The notes beneath the pieces were generated by a model, which was not told the origin of the DNA, made no database searches, and was given only the letters and a program-made list of their open reading frames with translations. Positions 44,883-52,106 of a DNA stretch of 64,000 nucleotides are shown piece after piece (positions within the stretch are counted from its first letter, which is position 1; the number at the start of each line of letters is the position of its first letter). Both the position numbers and the translations under genes were made by a program. Origin of the DNA: CAG-390 sp045543615. Lineage in GTDB: Bacteria > Bacillota > Clostridia > Oscillospirales > CAG-272. The stretch covers positions 1 through 64,000 of the forward strand of contig JAZPXL010000005.1 of NCBI GenBank assembly GCA_045543615.1, given 5' to 3'.

Positions 44883-45673
44883 AAAGAACCATAATTCTAC
44901 CGGAGCAGATAGGCACTCTTAGTATTCCGGATCGTTTCGCTCCACTACTGTCAGGGGCTTATGTTTATGACAGCTCTTCTTCCCCCGAAGCACGTGTTTA
45001 TTATATTGACCGTGATGGTGGCTTATTTCTTAAATCGTCCACAAAAGGCAGCTTGGAGAGAGAAAGCCTGATGACCTCCTATTTCGCTTCAATAGGACTC
45101 TCGGTTCGGGTTCTTGATTATTTTTCAGATGAGCGTGACTGGCTTCTTACCGAAAGTGCTGTGGGTGAGGATGCCACGCATCCATCGCTTATTGATGATC
45201 CCAAAAGGCTATGCAGATGCCTTGCCGCCGCTATGCTTGATCTTCACAGCCGTGATTATTCAACTTGCCCTGCTCAAAACAGGCTTACTGAATATATCCA
45301 AACAGCTCACTATAATTACAAGCATCACCTATATAGTGACGAGCATTTCCCTGACAATTTCGGTTACAGAACGGCAAATGAAGCTTGGACGAGGATATGT
45401 GAGCACAAGGACGAGCTTGTAGCCGACACCTTGATACACGGGGACTTTTGTCTACCCAATATTTTATTCAAGGACTGGCAATTCTCTTCCTTTATTGATC
45501 TTGGAAACAGTGGTGTAGCTGACAGGCACATCGACATTTTCTGGTGTCTGTGGACACTTTGGTTCAATCTTCACACAAACGAATACTACGACTACCTCAT
45601 CGACGCATACGGCAGGCATCTCGTTGACCACGAAAAGCTCAGAACCGTTGCAGCATTTGAAGTTTTTGGTTAA
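44879..45673 (+). CDS. Aminoglycoside 3'-phosphotransferase-like kinase
   Basis: 264 residues from the ATG at 44879, which overlaps the ATPase stop as ATGA; no separate ribosome binding site is visible, so it depends on translation of the ATPase. The length equals that of APH(3')-III. Catalytic residues align: Lys52 (LFLKSS), the Brenner motif HGDFCLPN (Asp189, Asn194) and the metal Asp207 in IDLGNSGVADRHIDIFW. It may inactivate aminoglycosides or phosphorylate another small molecule; substrate untested. A terminator-like hairpin follows at 45679. Confidence 0.9.
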   Translation: MKRTIILPEQIGTLSIPDRFAPLLSGAYVYDSSSSPEARVYYIDRDGGLFLKSSTKGSLERESLMTSYFASIGLSVRVLDYFSDERDWLLTESAVGEDATHPSLIDDPKRLCRCLAAAMLDLHSRDYSTCPAQNRLTEYIQTAHYNYKHHLYSDEHFPDNFGYRTANEAWTRICEHKDELVADTLIHGDFCLPNILFKDWQFSSFIDLGNSGVADRHIDIFWCLWTLWFNLHTNEYYDYLIDAYGRHLVDHEKLRTVAAFEVFG

Positions 45674-45678
45674 TCAAA

Positions 45679-45712
45679 AAAGCCGACCTACTAACTATGG
45701 TAGGTCGGCTTT
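45679..45712 (+). terminator. Terminator-like hairpin after the LRR-SPFH-ATPase-APH operon
   Basis: A perfect 13-bp stem AAAGCCGACCTAC / GTAGGTCGGCTTT (45679-45691, 45700-45712) with an 8-base loop, just after the stop codon. The T run is short (TTTGTCATTTC), so termination may be partial. Confidence 0.75.
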
Positions 45713-45774
45713 GTCATTTCGACAAGCTTCGGCATACAATTATAATAGACGACGGGAAGAATGGAGGCGAAAAA

Positions 45775-45999
45775 ATGAGATATATTGCCGTTTTCGGCAC
45801 ACAAACTCTAACGCAGAGGGCAAACAGAGCTTTGCGTCAATCGAGTATACCAAGCGAGATCGTGAAAATCGACACCTCTTTGAGCAGAAGCGGCTGTAGC
45901 TGGGGTGTGGCTTTTGATGAGGGACGCTTGTATGAGGTTAAAATGGTTCTTTCATCAGCAGGGGTAAGTGAGAAAGAAATTATCAGGGAGGTCAAATGA
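45775..45999 (+). CDS. DUF3343 (Se/S carrier-like) small protein
   Basis: 74 residues from the ATG at 45775 (TGGAGGCG five bases upstream). It matches the DUF3343/Se_S_carrier pattern MRYIAVFGTQTLTQRANRAL, then VKIDTSLSRSGCSWGVAF with the single family cysteine in SGCSWG. Members are small carriers of sulfur or selenium that accompany cysteine desulfurase-like enzymes. Its stop overlaps the start of such a gene, which supports that reading. Confidence 0.88.
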   Translation: MRYIAVFGTQTLTQRANRALRQSSIPSEIVKIDTSLSRSGCSWGVAFDEGRLYEVKMVLSSAGVSEKEIIREVK

Positions 46000-47135
46000 T
46001 GGTCTACCTAGACAACGCCGCAACAAGCTTTCCAAAGCCGCCGTCCGTAATAAGTGAAGTTGAACGTTGTATGCGTGAATATTGTGGCAACCCCGGCAGA
46101 GGTGCGCACGCGCTTGCTCTTGCATCTGCTGAAATGATTTACAACTGCCGTGAGGGACTGTGCGAGCTGTTTTCTGCACCCTCCCCCGAGCGAGTTGTCT
46201 TTACGCAAAACACAACTATGGCACTTGGGATAGCCATAGCAGAGCTTGGACGCATCGGTGGTCACGTCATCGCATCAAACCTTGAGCACAATTCTGTCAG
46301 GCGACCTCTCCTGTCTCTCGAAAGTGAGGGCAAAATTTCGCTCTCTGTTTTTGATGCCACAGCCCCAACCACTTCGGCCATATGCGAGGAAATTTCATCA
46401 CTTGTGCGAAATGAGACTATTGCCGTTGTCTGCACTGCTGCATCAAATGTTTGTAGCATCGCTCTTCCGCTTTTGGAAATCGGACGGTTGTGCCATAGAA
46501 ATAATCTGCTGTTCATTGTAGACGGTGCGCAGGCAGCAGGTCACTTGGATATCAGCATAAAAGACTATTTGATAGATGCACTTTGCGTTCCGGGGCACAA
46601 GGGCCTTTGGGGGCCTCAGGGCAGTGGAGCTTTAATTCTGGGCAACTCTTTTTCTCCATCTCCAATTATCCTCGGTGGTTCCGGAAGTGCCTCTCTAAGC
46701 CCTAAAATGCCCTTAGAGCTGCCTGAACGTCTTGAGGCCGGTACACTTTCGACTCCGGCGATTGCAGGCCTTGCGAGAGGTATTGAAGCCCTAAGAGCTG
46801 TTAAAATAAAAAGCATTCGTGCTCACGAGCAAAGCCTATACTTAAAAGCAAGGCGTCTTCTCTCCACCCTTAACGAATGCAAGCTCTACGCACCAAACTA
46901 TATCGGCTCTGTACTTTCATTTAATATTAAAGGTATTTCATCTGAACGCGTTGCACAAATGCTCTCCGAGCGTGATATTTGCGTGCGTGGTGGCTTCCAT
47001 TGTGCTCCGTGGGCACACAAGGCACTTGCAACCGGAGACTTGGGTTGTGTGCGTGCTTCCTTCTCCTATTTCAACACGAAAGAGGATATTGATGCGCTGT
47101 TTGAGTCTGTTTGCGATATAATTAACAAAAAATAA
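45999..47135 (+). CDS. Cysteine desulfurase-family PLP enzyme
   Basis: 378 residues from the ATG at 45999; GGGAGG lies seven bases upstream, and an ATG three bases earlier is also possible. PLP-binding Lys is in CVPGHKGLWGPQG. The catalytic persulfide Cys is in VRGGFHCAPWAHK, as in group II (SufS/CsdA-like) desulfurases. It releases sulfur (or selenium) from cysteine (selenocysteine) and may hand it to the DUF3343 protein next to it. The N-terminus VYLDNAATSFPKPPSV is the family start. Confidence 0.92.
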   Translation: MVYLDNAATSFPKPPSVISEVERCMREYCGNPGRGAHALALASAEMIYNCREGLCELFSAPSPERVVFTQNTTMALGIAIAELGRIGGHVIASNLEHNSVRRPLLSLESEGKISLSVFDATAPTTSAICEEISSLVRNETIAVVCTAASNVCSIALPLLEIGRLCHRNNLLFIVDGAQAAGHLDISIKDYLIDALCVPGHKGLWGPQGSGALILGNSFSPSPIILGGSGSASLSPKMPLELPERLEAGTLSTPAIAGLARGIEALRAVKIKSIRAHEQSLYLKARRLLSTLNECKLYAPNYIGSVLSFNIKGISSERVAQMLSERDICVRGGFHCAPWAHKALATGDLGCVRASFSYFNTKEDIDALFESVCDIINKK

Positions 47136-47164
47136 ATGGGTGTTGTGCGATGCACAACACCCAT
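47136..47164. terminator. Terminator between the desulfurase gene and rplQ
   Basis: A perfect 13-bp stem ATGGGTGTTGTGC / GCACAACACCCAT with a GAT loop. On the minus strand it is followed by ATTTATTTTTT, so it is the terminator of the ribosomal protein cluster; on the plus strand it can stop the desulfurase transcript. Confidence 0.88.
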
Positions 47165-47177
47165 AAATTGTTTTAAA

Positions 47178-47633
47178 TTACTCTGCGTCAGCAGGTGTCT
47201 CCTCTGCAGCGGGAGCTGCGGGAGCCTTCTTGCTCTTCTTCTTGGACTTCTTAGCTGCTGCTGCGGCTGCTGCTTCCTCTTCTGCCTTTGTAACAGTCAG
47301 AGTGATAAGAGCCATTTCAGCTGCGTCACCGCGGCGCGGACCGAGCTTATAAATTGTTGTGTAACCACCGTTTACGCCCTCATATCTGGGTGCGATCTCG
47401 GTGAAAAGCTTGGTTACGACATCCTCGGATGTAATGAAAGCCAAAGCTGCACGACGGCTTGCAAGTGTGTTGGTCTTACCGAGTGTGATCATCTTCTCAG
47501 CAAGTGCACGAACTTCCTTTGCGCGTGTGAGAGTTGTCTCGACCTTACCATTCTCAAGCAGGTAAGTTACAAGGCCACGAAGCATAGCATTTCTGTGAGC
47601 TGTAGGTCTGCCGAGTTTTCTTGTTCCGGGCAT
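47178..47633 (-). CDS. rplQ: 50S ribosomal protein L17 with Ala/Lys-rich tail
   Basis: 151 residues. The L17 core (MPGTRKLGRPTAHRNAMLRG onward) spans about residues 1-115; the final 35 residues are a low-complexity Ala/Lys/Glu tail beyond the family's usual end. Last gene of the S10-spc-alpha cluster, following rpoA, as in most bacteria. Confidence 0.97.
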   Translation of the reverse strand: MPGTRKLGRPTAHRNAMLRGLVTYLLENGKVETTLTRAKEVRALAEKMITLGKTNTLASRRAALAFITSEDVVTKLFTEIAPRYEGVNGGYTTIYKLGPRRGDAAEMALITLTVTKAEEEAAAAAAAKKSKKKSKKAPAAPAAEETPADAE

Positions 47634-47693
47634 CTTAGTGCTCCTCCTTAATGAATCATAAATGTGACGTGGTAGAAATCATTCACTTAATGC

Positions 47694-48671
47694 TCATTCC
47701 TCGTCCTTGCGGAGAGTCAGTCCAAGGGACTGGAGCTTAAGAATGACTTCTTCGAGCGATTTCTTACCGAGGTTACGAACCTTGATCATTTCGTCCTCAG
47801 AGCGGCTGACCAGATCTTCTACCGTGTCAATGCCTGCACGCTTCAAACAATTGAAGCTACGAACAGACAGGTCAAGTTCCTCAATGGTCATCTCAAGAAC
47901 CTTTTCTTTTTCCTTCTCGGGTCTCTCAATCATAATCTGAGCGTCCTTTGCTTCATCCGACAAATCCACAAACAAGTTGAGATGCTCGTTGAGAATCTTG
48001 GCACCGAGTGAAATCGCTTCTTTTGCCGTAATGGTTCCGTTTGTAAGAACCTCAAGTGTAAGTTTATCGTAATCGGTAATATTGCTTCCGACACGAGTGT
48101 TTTCTACTGTGTAGCTTACATTGTAAACGGGTGTGTAAATCGAGTCTGTGTAAATCAGGCCGATAGGTGCGCTTACGGTTGTTCCGTATGCATCAGCGTG
48201 GATCAGCTTGTTTCTGTCCTGAGAAACATATCCACGTCCGTTTTCGAATGTCAGCTCCATATAAAGGTGCGCACCCTCTGCAAGCGTTGCCAGGTGGTGA
48301 TCACCATTGAGAATTTCGATATCGGAATCCTGCTTGATGTGTGATGCGGTAACATTGTCGGGTCCTACCACATCGAGAATTACAGTCTTAGGTGCCTGTG
48401 TGTAAAGCTTGGCAACTATGCCCTTTACATTCAGCACGATCTCTGTAAGATCCTCGGTCACACCGGGAAGCGAGGTGAATTCGTGCAATGCACCATCTAC
48501 CTTGATAGATGTAACAGCTACTCCGGGGAGTGAGCTGAGCAATACTCTACGAAGAGAGTTACCGAGCGTAATGCCGTAGCCACGCTCAAGAGGCTCAACG
48601 ACAAATTTGCCGCTTCTGCCGTCTTCGCTCTCATCTATCGTTACGATATTGGGCTTTTGAATCTCTATCAT
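47694..48671 (-). CDS. rpoA: RNA polymerase alpha subunit
   Basis: 325 residues. The N-terminal dimerisation domain contains GYGITLGNSLRRVLLSSLPGVAV; the C-terminal domain, which binds UP elements and activators, contains LDLSVRSFNCLKRAGIDTVEDL and RNLGKKSLEEV. AGGAGG-like site (TGGAGGTATAAC) precedes the ATG. Standard place between rpsD and rplQ. Confidence 0.98.
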   Translation of the reverse strand: MIEIQKPNIVTIDESEDGRSGKFVVEPLERGYGITLGNSLRRVLLSSLPGVAVTSIKVDGALHEFTSLPGVTEDLTEIVLNVKGIVAKLYTQAPKTVILDVVGPDNVTASHIKQDSDIEILNGDHHLATLAEGAHLYMELTFENGRGYVSQDRNKLIHADAYGTTVSAPIGLIYTDSIYTPVYNVSYTVENTRVGSNITDYDKLTLEVLTNGTITAKEAISLGAKILNEHLNLFVDLSDEAKDAQIMIERPEKEKEKVLEMTIEELDLSVRSFNCLKRAGIDTVEDLVSRSEDEMIKVRNLGKKSLEEVILKLQSLGLTLRKDEE

Positions 48672-48727
48672 TCCAGTTATACCTCCAAAATTTTATCTGC
48701 TTGCGTAAAAAGTTTATGCGCTCTCAG

Positions 48728-48783
48728 TCTCCCACATAATTCTCCTGAATATATGCGCAGGGCACATAAATGAATGTGGGAGA
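48728..48783 (-). promoter_or_regulatory. Hairpin RNA element between rpsD and rpoA
   Basis: In a 121-base gap, the 10-bp perfect pair TCTCCCACAT / ATGTGGGAGA (48774-48783 with 48728-48737) encloses an inner hairpin ATGTGC-CCT-GCGCAT. No T run follows, so it is not a terminator. It could be a processing site or a site for S4 autoregulation, since S4 is the repressor of its operon in several bacteria. Confidence 0.6.
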
Positions 48784-48792
48784 AATGCGGTA

Positions 48793-49449
48793 TTACTTGG
48801 AATAGAGCTCGACGATGAGCTGTTCCTTGAAGTCAAAGCCAACGTCTTCTCTTGTGGGAAGAGCAACTACCTTAGCGGAAGCTGTTGCAACGTCTACCTC
48901 AAGCCACTTAGGAGCTGTCTTTGTAGCCATAGCCTCAACGAGAGCCTTGATAGCATCCTTTGCAAGTGCGTTCTCAGCAACGGAAATAACGTCGCCAACT
49001 TTTACACTATAGGAAGGAATGTTGACCTTCTTGCCGTTTACACGGATGTGATCGTGGAGTGTAAGCTGACGGGACTGTGTGCGGCTCTCGCCGAATCCCA
49101 TACGGAATACAACGTTGTCAAGACGACGCTCAAGCAGGACGAGAAGGTTTTCACCTGTCATACCGGGCATACGGTCTGCCTTGTCAAAGTAGTTGTGGAA
49201 CTGACGCTCCAGAACTCCGTAGAAACGTCTTACCTTCTCCTTCTCACGGAGCTGTCTTCCGTACTCCTGAAGCTTCTTCTTTGCAGCACCGTGCTGACCG
49301 GGAGCTGCAGGAACAGAGTTACGGTTACGTGATGTGGGGTCTACACGGTCGAAGGGGCACTTGCCCGAAGTGCAGCGATCGCCCTTGAGAAAAAGCTTGG
49401 TGCCTTCTCTGCGGCAAAGCTTGCATACAGGACCTGTATATCTTGCCAT
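48793..49449 (-). CDS. rpsD: 30S ribosomal protein S4
   Basis: 218 residues from the ATG at 49449, with AAGGAGG upstream; a longer in-frame start would overlap rpsK. The zinc-binding type is shown by CKLCRREG and CTSGKCPF. The S4 RNA-binding domain includes RRLDNVVFRMGF and HDHIRVNGKKVNIPSY. It is a primary 16S rRNA binder. Confidence 0.98.
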   Translation of the reverse strand: MARYTGPVCKLCRREGTKLFLKGDRCTSGKCPFDRVDPTSRNRNSVPAAPGQHGAAKKKLQEYGRQLREKEKVRRFYGVLERQFHNYFDKADRMPGMTGENLLVLLERRLDNVVFRMGFGESRTQSRQLTLHDHIRVNGKKVNIPSYSVKVGDVISVAENALAKDAIKALVEAMATKTAPKWLEVDVATASAKVVALPTREDVGFDFKEQLIVELYSK

Positions 49450-49475
49450 AGTTTTGGTTCCTCCTTGTTTTTCTC

Positions 49476-49871
49476 TCAAACGCGACGGCGCTTGGGGGGT
49501 CTGCATCCGTTGTGGGGTACAGGTGTAACGTCTTTGATCATTGTGATCTGAAGACCTACTGTTTCGAGTGCGCGGATCGCAGATTCACGTCCCGATCCAG
49601 GGCCTCTTACGTAAACCTCAACCGACTTGAGTCCGTGCTCCATAGCAGCCTTTGCAGCTGTTTCGGAAGCAGACTGTGCTGCGAAGGGTGTGGACTTTCT
49701 GGAGCCCTTGAAGCCGAGTTCACCGGCAGATGCCCAAGAAATTGCGTTACCCTCGGTATCGGTTACTGTAACAATGGTGTTATTGAAAGTTGCGCGAATA
49801 TGAACCTGACCATTGGGTATATTCTTTTTGTCGCGACGCTTTTTAATAACCTTCTTTGTAACTTTAGCCAT
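49476..49871 (-). CDS. rpsK: 30S ribosomal protein S11
   Basis: 131 residues, full length. GQVHIRATFNNTIVTVTD, GFKGSRKSTPFAAQ and VTPVPHNGCRPPKRRRV are family landmarks. It sits in the platform of the 30S subunit. Follows rpsM by 9 bases. Confidence 0.98.
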   Translation of the reverse strand: MAKVTKKVIKKRRDKKNIPNGQVHIRATFNNTIVTVTDTEGNAISWASAGELGFKGSRKSTPFAAQSASETAAKAAMEHGLKSVEVYVRGPGSGRESAIRALETVGLQITMIKDVTPVPHNGCRPPKRRRV

Positions 49872-49880
49872 AGTAGATTA

Positions 49881-50252
49881 TTATCCTTTCTTCTTGTTGG
49901 CGATAGTCTTGACGGGACCTTTACGTGTTCTTGCGTTTGTCTTGGTTCTCTGACCTCTTACGGGCAGACCTTTTCTATGTCTGATTCCGCGGTAGCAGTT
50001 GATCTCAACCAAACGCTTGATGTTAAGAGCAACGTCACGGCGAAGGTCACCTTCGACAACGTAGTTGTTCTCGATCTCGTCACGGAGCTTTGCAACCTCA
50101 TCCTCTGTGAGGTCCTTTGCGCGTGTGTCGGGATTGATGCCGGTCTTTGCAAGGATGTCTCTTGCGCTCTTGCGACCGATACCGTAGATGTAGGTAAGCG
50201 CAATCTCAACACGCTTCGAATTAGGAATATCAACACCAGCTATACGAGCCAT
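49881..50252 (-). CDS. rpsM: 30S ribosomal protein S13
   Basis: 123 residues. MARIAGVDIPNSKRVEIAL, YGIGRKSARDIL and RGIRHRKGLPVRGQRTKTNA are the family's landmarks. S13 contacts the P-site tRNA and the central 50S bridge. Confidence 0.98.
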   Translation of the reverse strand: MARIAGVDIPNSKRVEIALTYIYGIGRKSARDILAKTGINPDTRAKDLTEDEVAKLRDEIENNYVVEGDLRRDVALNIKRLVEINCYRGIRHRKGLPVRGQRTKTNARTRKGPVKTIANKKKG

Positions 50253-50287
50253 TCTGTTTGATCCTTTCTTTCTCTTTGTAGTCGCTA

Positions 50288-50401
50288 TTAACCCTGACGC
50301 TGCTTGTGCTTAGGGTTCTCGCAGATGACCATTACGCGGCCATGTCTCTTGATGATTTTGCATTTTTCGCAAATCTTCTTTACGGATGGCTTAACTTTCA
50401 T
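50288..50401 (-). CDS. rpmJ: 50S ribosomal protein L36
   Basis: 37 residues, full length: it begins MKVKPSVKKICEKCKII and ends KHKQRQG. The zinc ligands are CEKC, then Cys and His in VICENPKH, i.e. the zinc-binding form. It lies between infA and rpsM, its usual position. Confidence 0.97.
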   Translation of the reverse strand: MKVKPSVKKICEKCKIIKRHGRVMVICENPKHKQRQG

Positions 50402-50432
50402 TAAATTTTACCATACCTTTCTGAATGATAAC

Positions 50433-50651
50433 TTATTTGGTGCGCCAAGTGATGCGTCCCTTATTGAGGTCGTATACTGAAACCTCTACGGTAACGTGAT
50501 CACCGGGCAAGATCCGAATAAAATTTTGTCTCAGCTTTCCCGAAATATGTGCGGTTACTATATGACCGTTGGGAAGCTGTACTTTGAATACGGTGTTGGG
50601 CAGTGCCTCAAGTACCGTACCTTCAAATTCGATTACATCGTTCTTAGCCAG
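50433..50651 (-). CDS. infA: Translation initiation factor IF-1, probable CUG start
   Basis: 72 residues from CTG at 50651, exactly the family length (start AKNDVIEFEG, end GRITWRTK). GGAGGGG (50658-50664) lies six bases before this CTG. The only canonical alternative, TTG at 50666, would encode the ribosome binding site as codons 2-3, add five extra residues and have no site of its own. The OB fold includes LPNTVFKVQLPNGHIVTAHI and RILPGDHVTVEVS. IF-1 occupies the A site during initiation. Confidence 0.93.
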   Translation of the reverse strand: MAKNDVIEFEGTVLEALPNTVFKVQLPNGHIVTAHISGKLRQNFIRILPGDHVTVEVSVYDLNKGRITWRTK

Positions 50652-50675
50652 AACAATCCCCTCCAATCTGTTCTC

Positions 50676-51431
50676 TTAGTCCGCCAGAGCCGTTAGTATC
50701 AAAGCTCCGTCGTGAGTGAGTGCTACGGTATTCTCATAATGTGCTGAGAGTGTACCGTCTGCTGTCTTAACTGTCCAACCATCGGATAGCTGTCTGACTT
50801 CATATCCACCCATATTGACCATAGGTTCAATTGCGAGTGTCATTCCAACAGCGAGCTTGATTCCACGGCCTGCCGTTCCGAAGTTCGGAACTTCAGGATC
50901 TTCGTGAAGATCGTGTCCGATTCCGTGACCTATATATTTTCGTACCACGCTGAAGCCCTCAGCCTCAACGCAAGTTTGGATGGCGTGTGAAATGTCACCG
51001 ATGCGATTACCGTCCCGTACTTGCTCGACACCACAGAAGAAGCTGCGTTTAGTTGTGTCGATCAGCCGCTGTACTTCGTCGCTTACGCGACCCACAGCAA
51101 CAGTTCTTGCCATATCTCCGTTAAAGCCCTTATAAAACGCTCCTGTGTCGATCTTCACGATATCTCCCTCGTAAAGAATTCTCTTCTTTGAGGGTATGCC
51201 GTGAATGACCTCATCGTTAACGCTTATACAAGCACTTCCGGGGAATCCGCCGTAGCCGAGAAAACCGGGCTTTGCACCACATCTTTCGATGTGCTGTCTT
51301 ATAACCTTGTCGATGTCGTATGTGCTGACGCCCTCACGGATCATCTCGCACGCCTTGAACATCGCTTCAGCGGTTATTCTGCCCGCTTCTCTCATCACGG
51401 CTATTTGCGACGAATTTTTAATAGGTATCAT
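50676..51431 (-). CDS. map: Methionine aminopeptidase type I
   Basis: 251 residues. It removes the N-terminal Met. The metal ligands are recognisable in KIDTGAFYKGFNGDMART, YIGHGIGHDLHEDPEVPNFG, and AIEPMVNMGG. Its ATG overlaps the adk stop (ATGA), so the two are coupled. It precedes infA, as is usual. Confidence 0.97.
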   Translation of the reverse strand: MIPIKNSSQIAVMREAGRITAEAMFKACEMIREGVSTYDIDKVIRQHIERCGAKPGFLGYGGFPGSACISVNDEVIHGIPSKKRILYEGDIVKIDTGAFYKGFNGDMARTVAVGRVSDEVQRLIDTTKRSFFCGVEQVRDGNRIGDISHAIQTCVEAEGFSVVRKYIGHGIGHDLHEDPEVPNFGTAGRGIKLAVGMTLAIEPMVNMGGYEVRQLSDGWTVKTADGTLSAHYENTVALTHDGALILTALAD

Positions 51432-52069
51432 TTGTTAGCAACCTTAGCAAGTGCAATACGCACAAGCTCTGTTGTATCCTCTACCTGTTCCTGTCCCTCA
51501 ACTCTTACAAGCTTACCTCTCTGCTCATAGAAAGCAAGGAGCGGCTCTGTCTGGTTGTGGTAGTTCTGAAGGCGAGTAATAACAGTTTCTGCCTTGTCAT
51601 CAGCACGAATATAGAGTGCTGAAGAACACTTGTCGCAGATGTCGGGAACAATGGGGGGCTTATACTCGATATGATAGGATGCGCCGCACTTACATACGCG
51701 TCTTCCTGTCATACGGGCTACGATCTTTTCATCACTTACGTCTATCGAAAGCACAGCATCAATCTGCACTCCCATAGCCTCAAGTGCCTCCGCCTGAGCA
51801 ATAGAGCGGGGGAAACCGTCGAGAATGAAGCCGTTTTTGCAAGCATCGCTCTTGAGATAATCACGGACGATGCCAATTACGATCTCGTCAGGGACGAGAG
51901 CTCCGCTTTCTACATATGACTTAGCAGTCTTACCAAGATCGGTACCTGCGTTCATAGCGTCACGGAGTATCTGTCCTGTCGAAATCGCCGGAATCTGTTC
52001 TCTTGCGGCGATCAGTTCGGCCTGAGTTCCTTTTCCCGCACCGGGGGCTCCCATAATAATTAAGTTCAT
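51428..52069 (-). CDS. adk: Adenylate kinase
   Basis: 213 residues from the ATG at 52069 with TCGGAGG upstream; a longer frame would overlap secY. P-loop GAPGAGKGTQ (7-16), FILDGFPRS, and a zinc-binding LID with CKCGASYHI and CDKCSS. It equilibrates AMP + ATP with 2 ADP. Confidence 0.98.
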   Translation of the reverse strand: MNLIIMGAPGAGKGTQAELIAAREQIPAISTGQILRDAMNAGTDLGKTAKSYVESGALVPDEIVIGIVRDYLKSDACKNGFILDGFPRSIAQAEALEAMGVQIDAVLSIDVSDEKIVARMTGRRVCKCGASYHIEYKPPIVPDICDKCSSALYIRADDKAETVITRLQNYHNQTEPLLAFYEQRGKLVRVEGQEQVEDTTELVRIALAKVANK

Positions 52070-52106
52070 TATTGTTTCCTCCGAATCAAGTAATGCGGGC
52101 GGTCTA

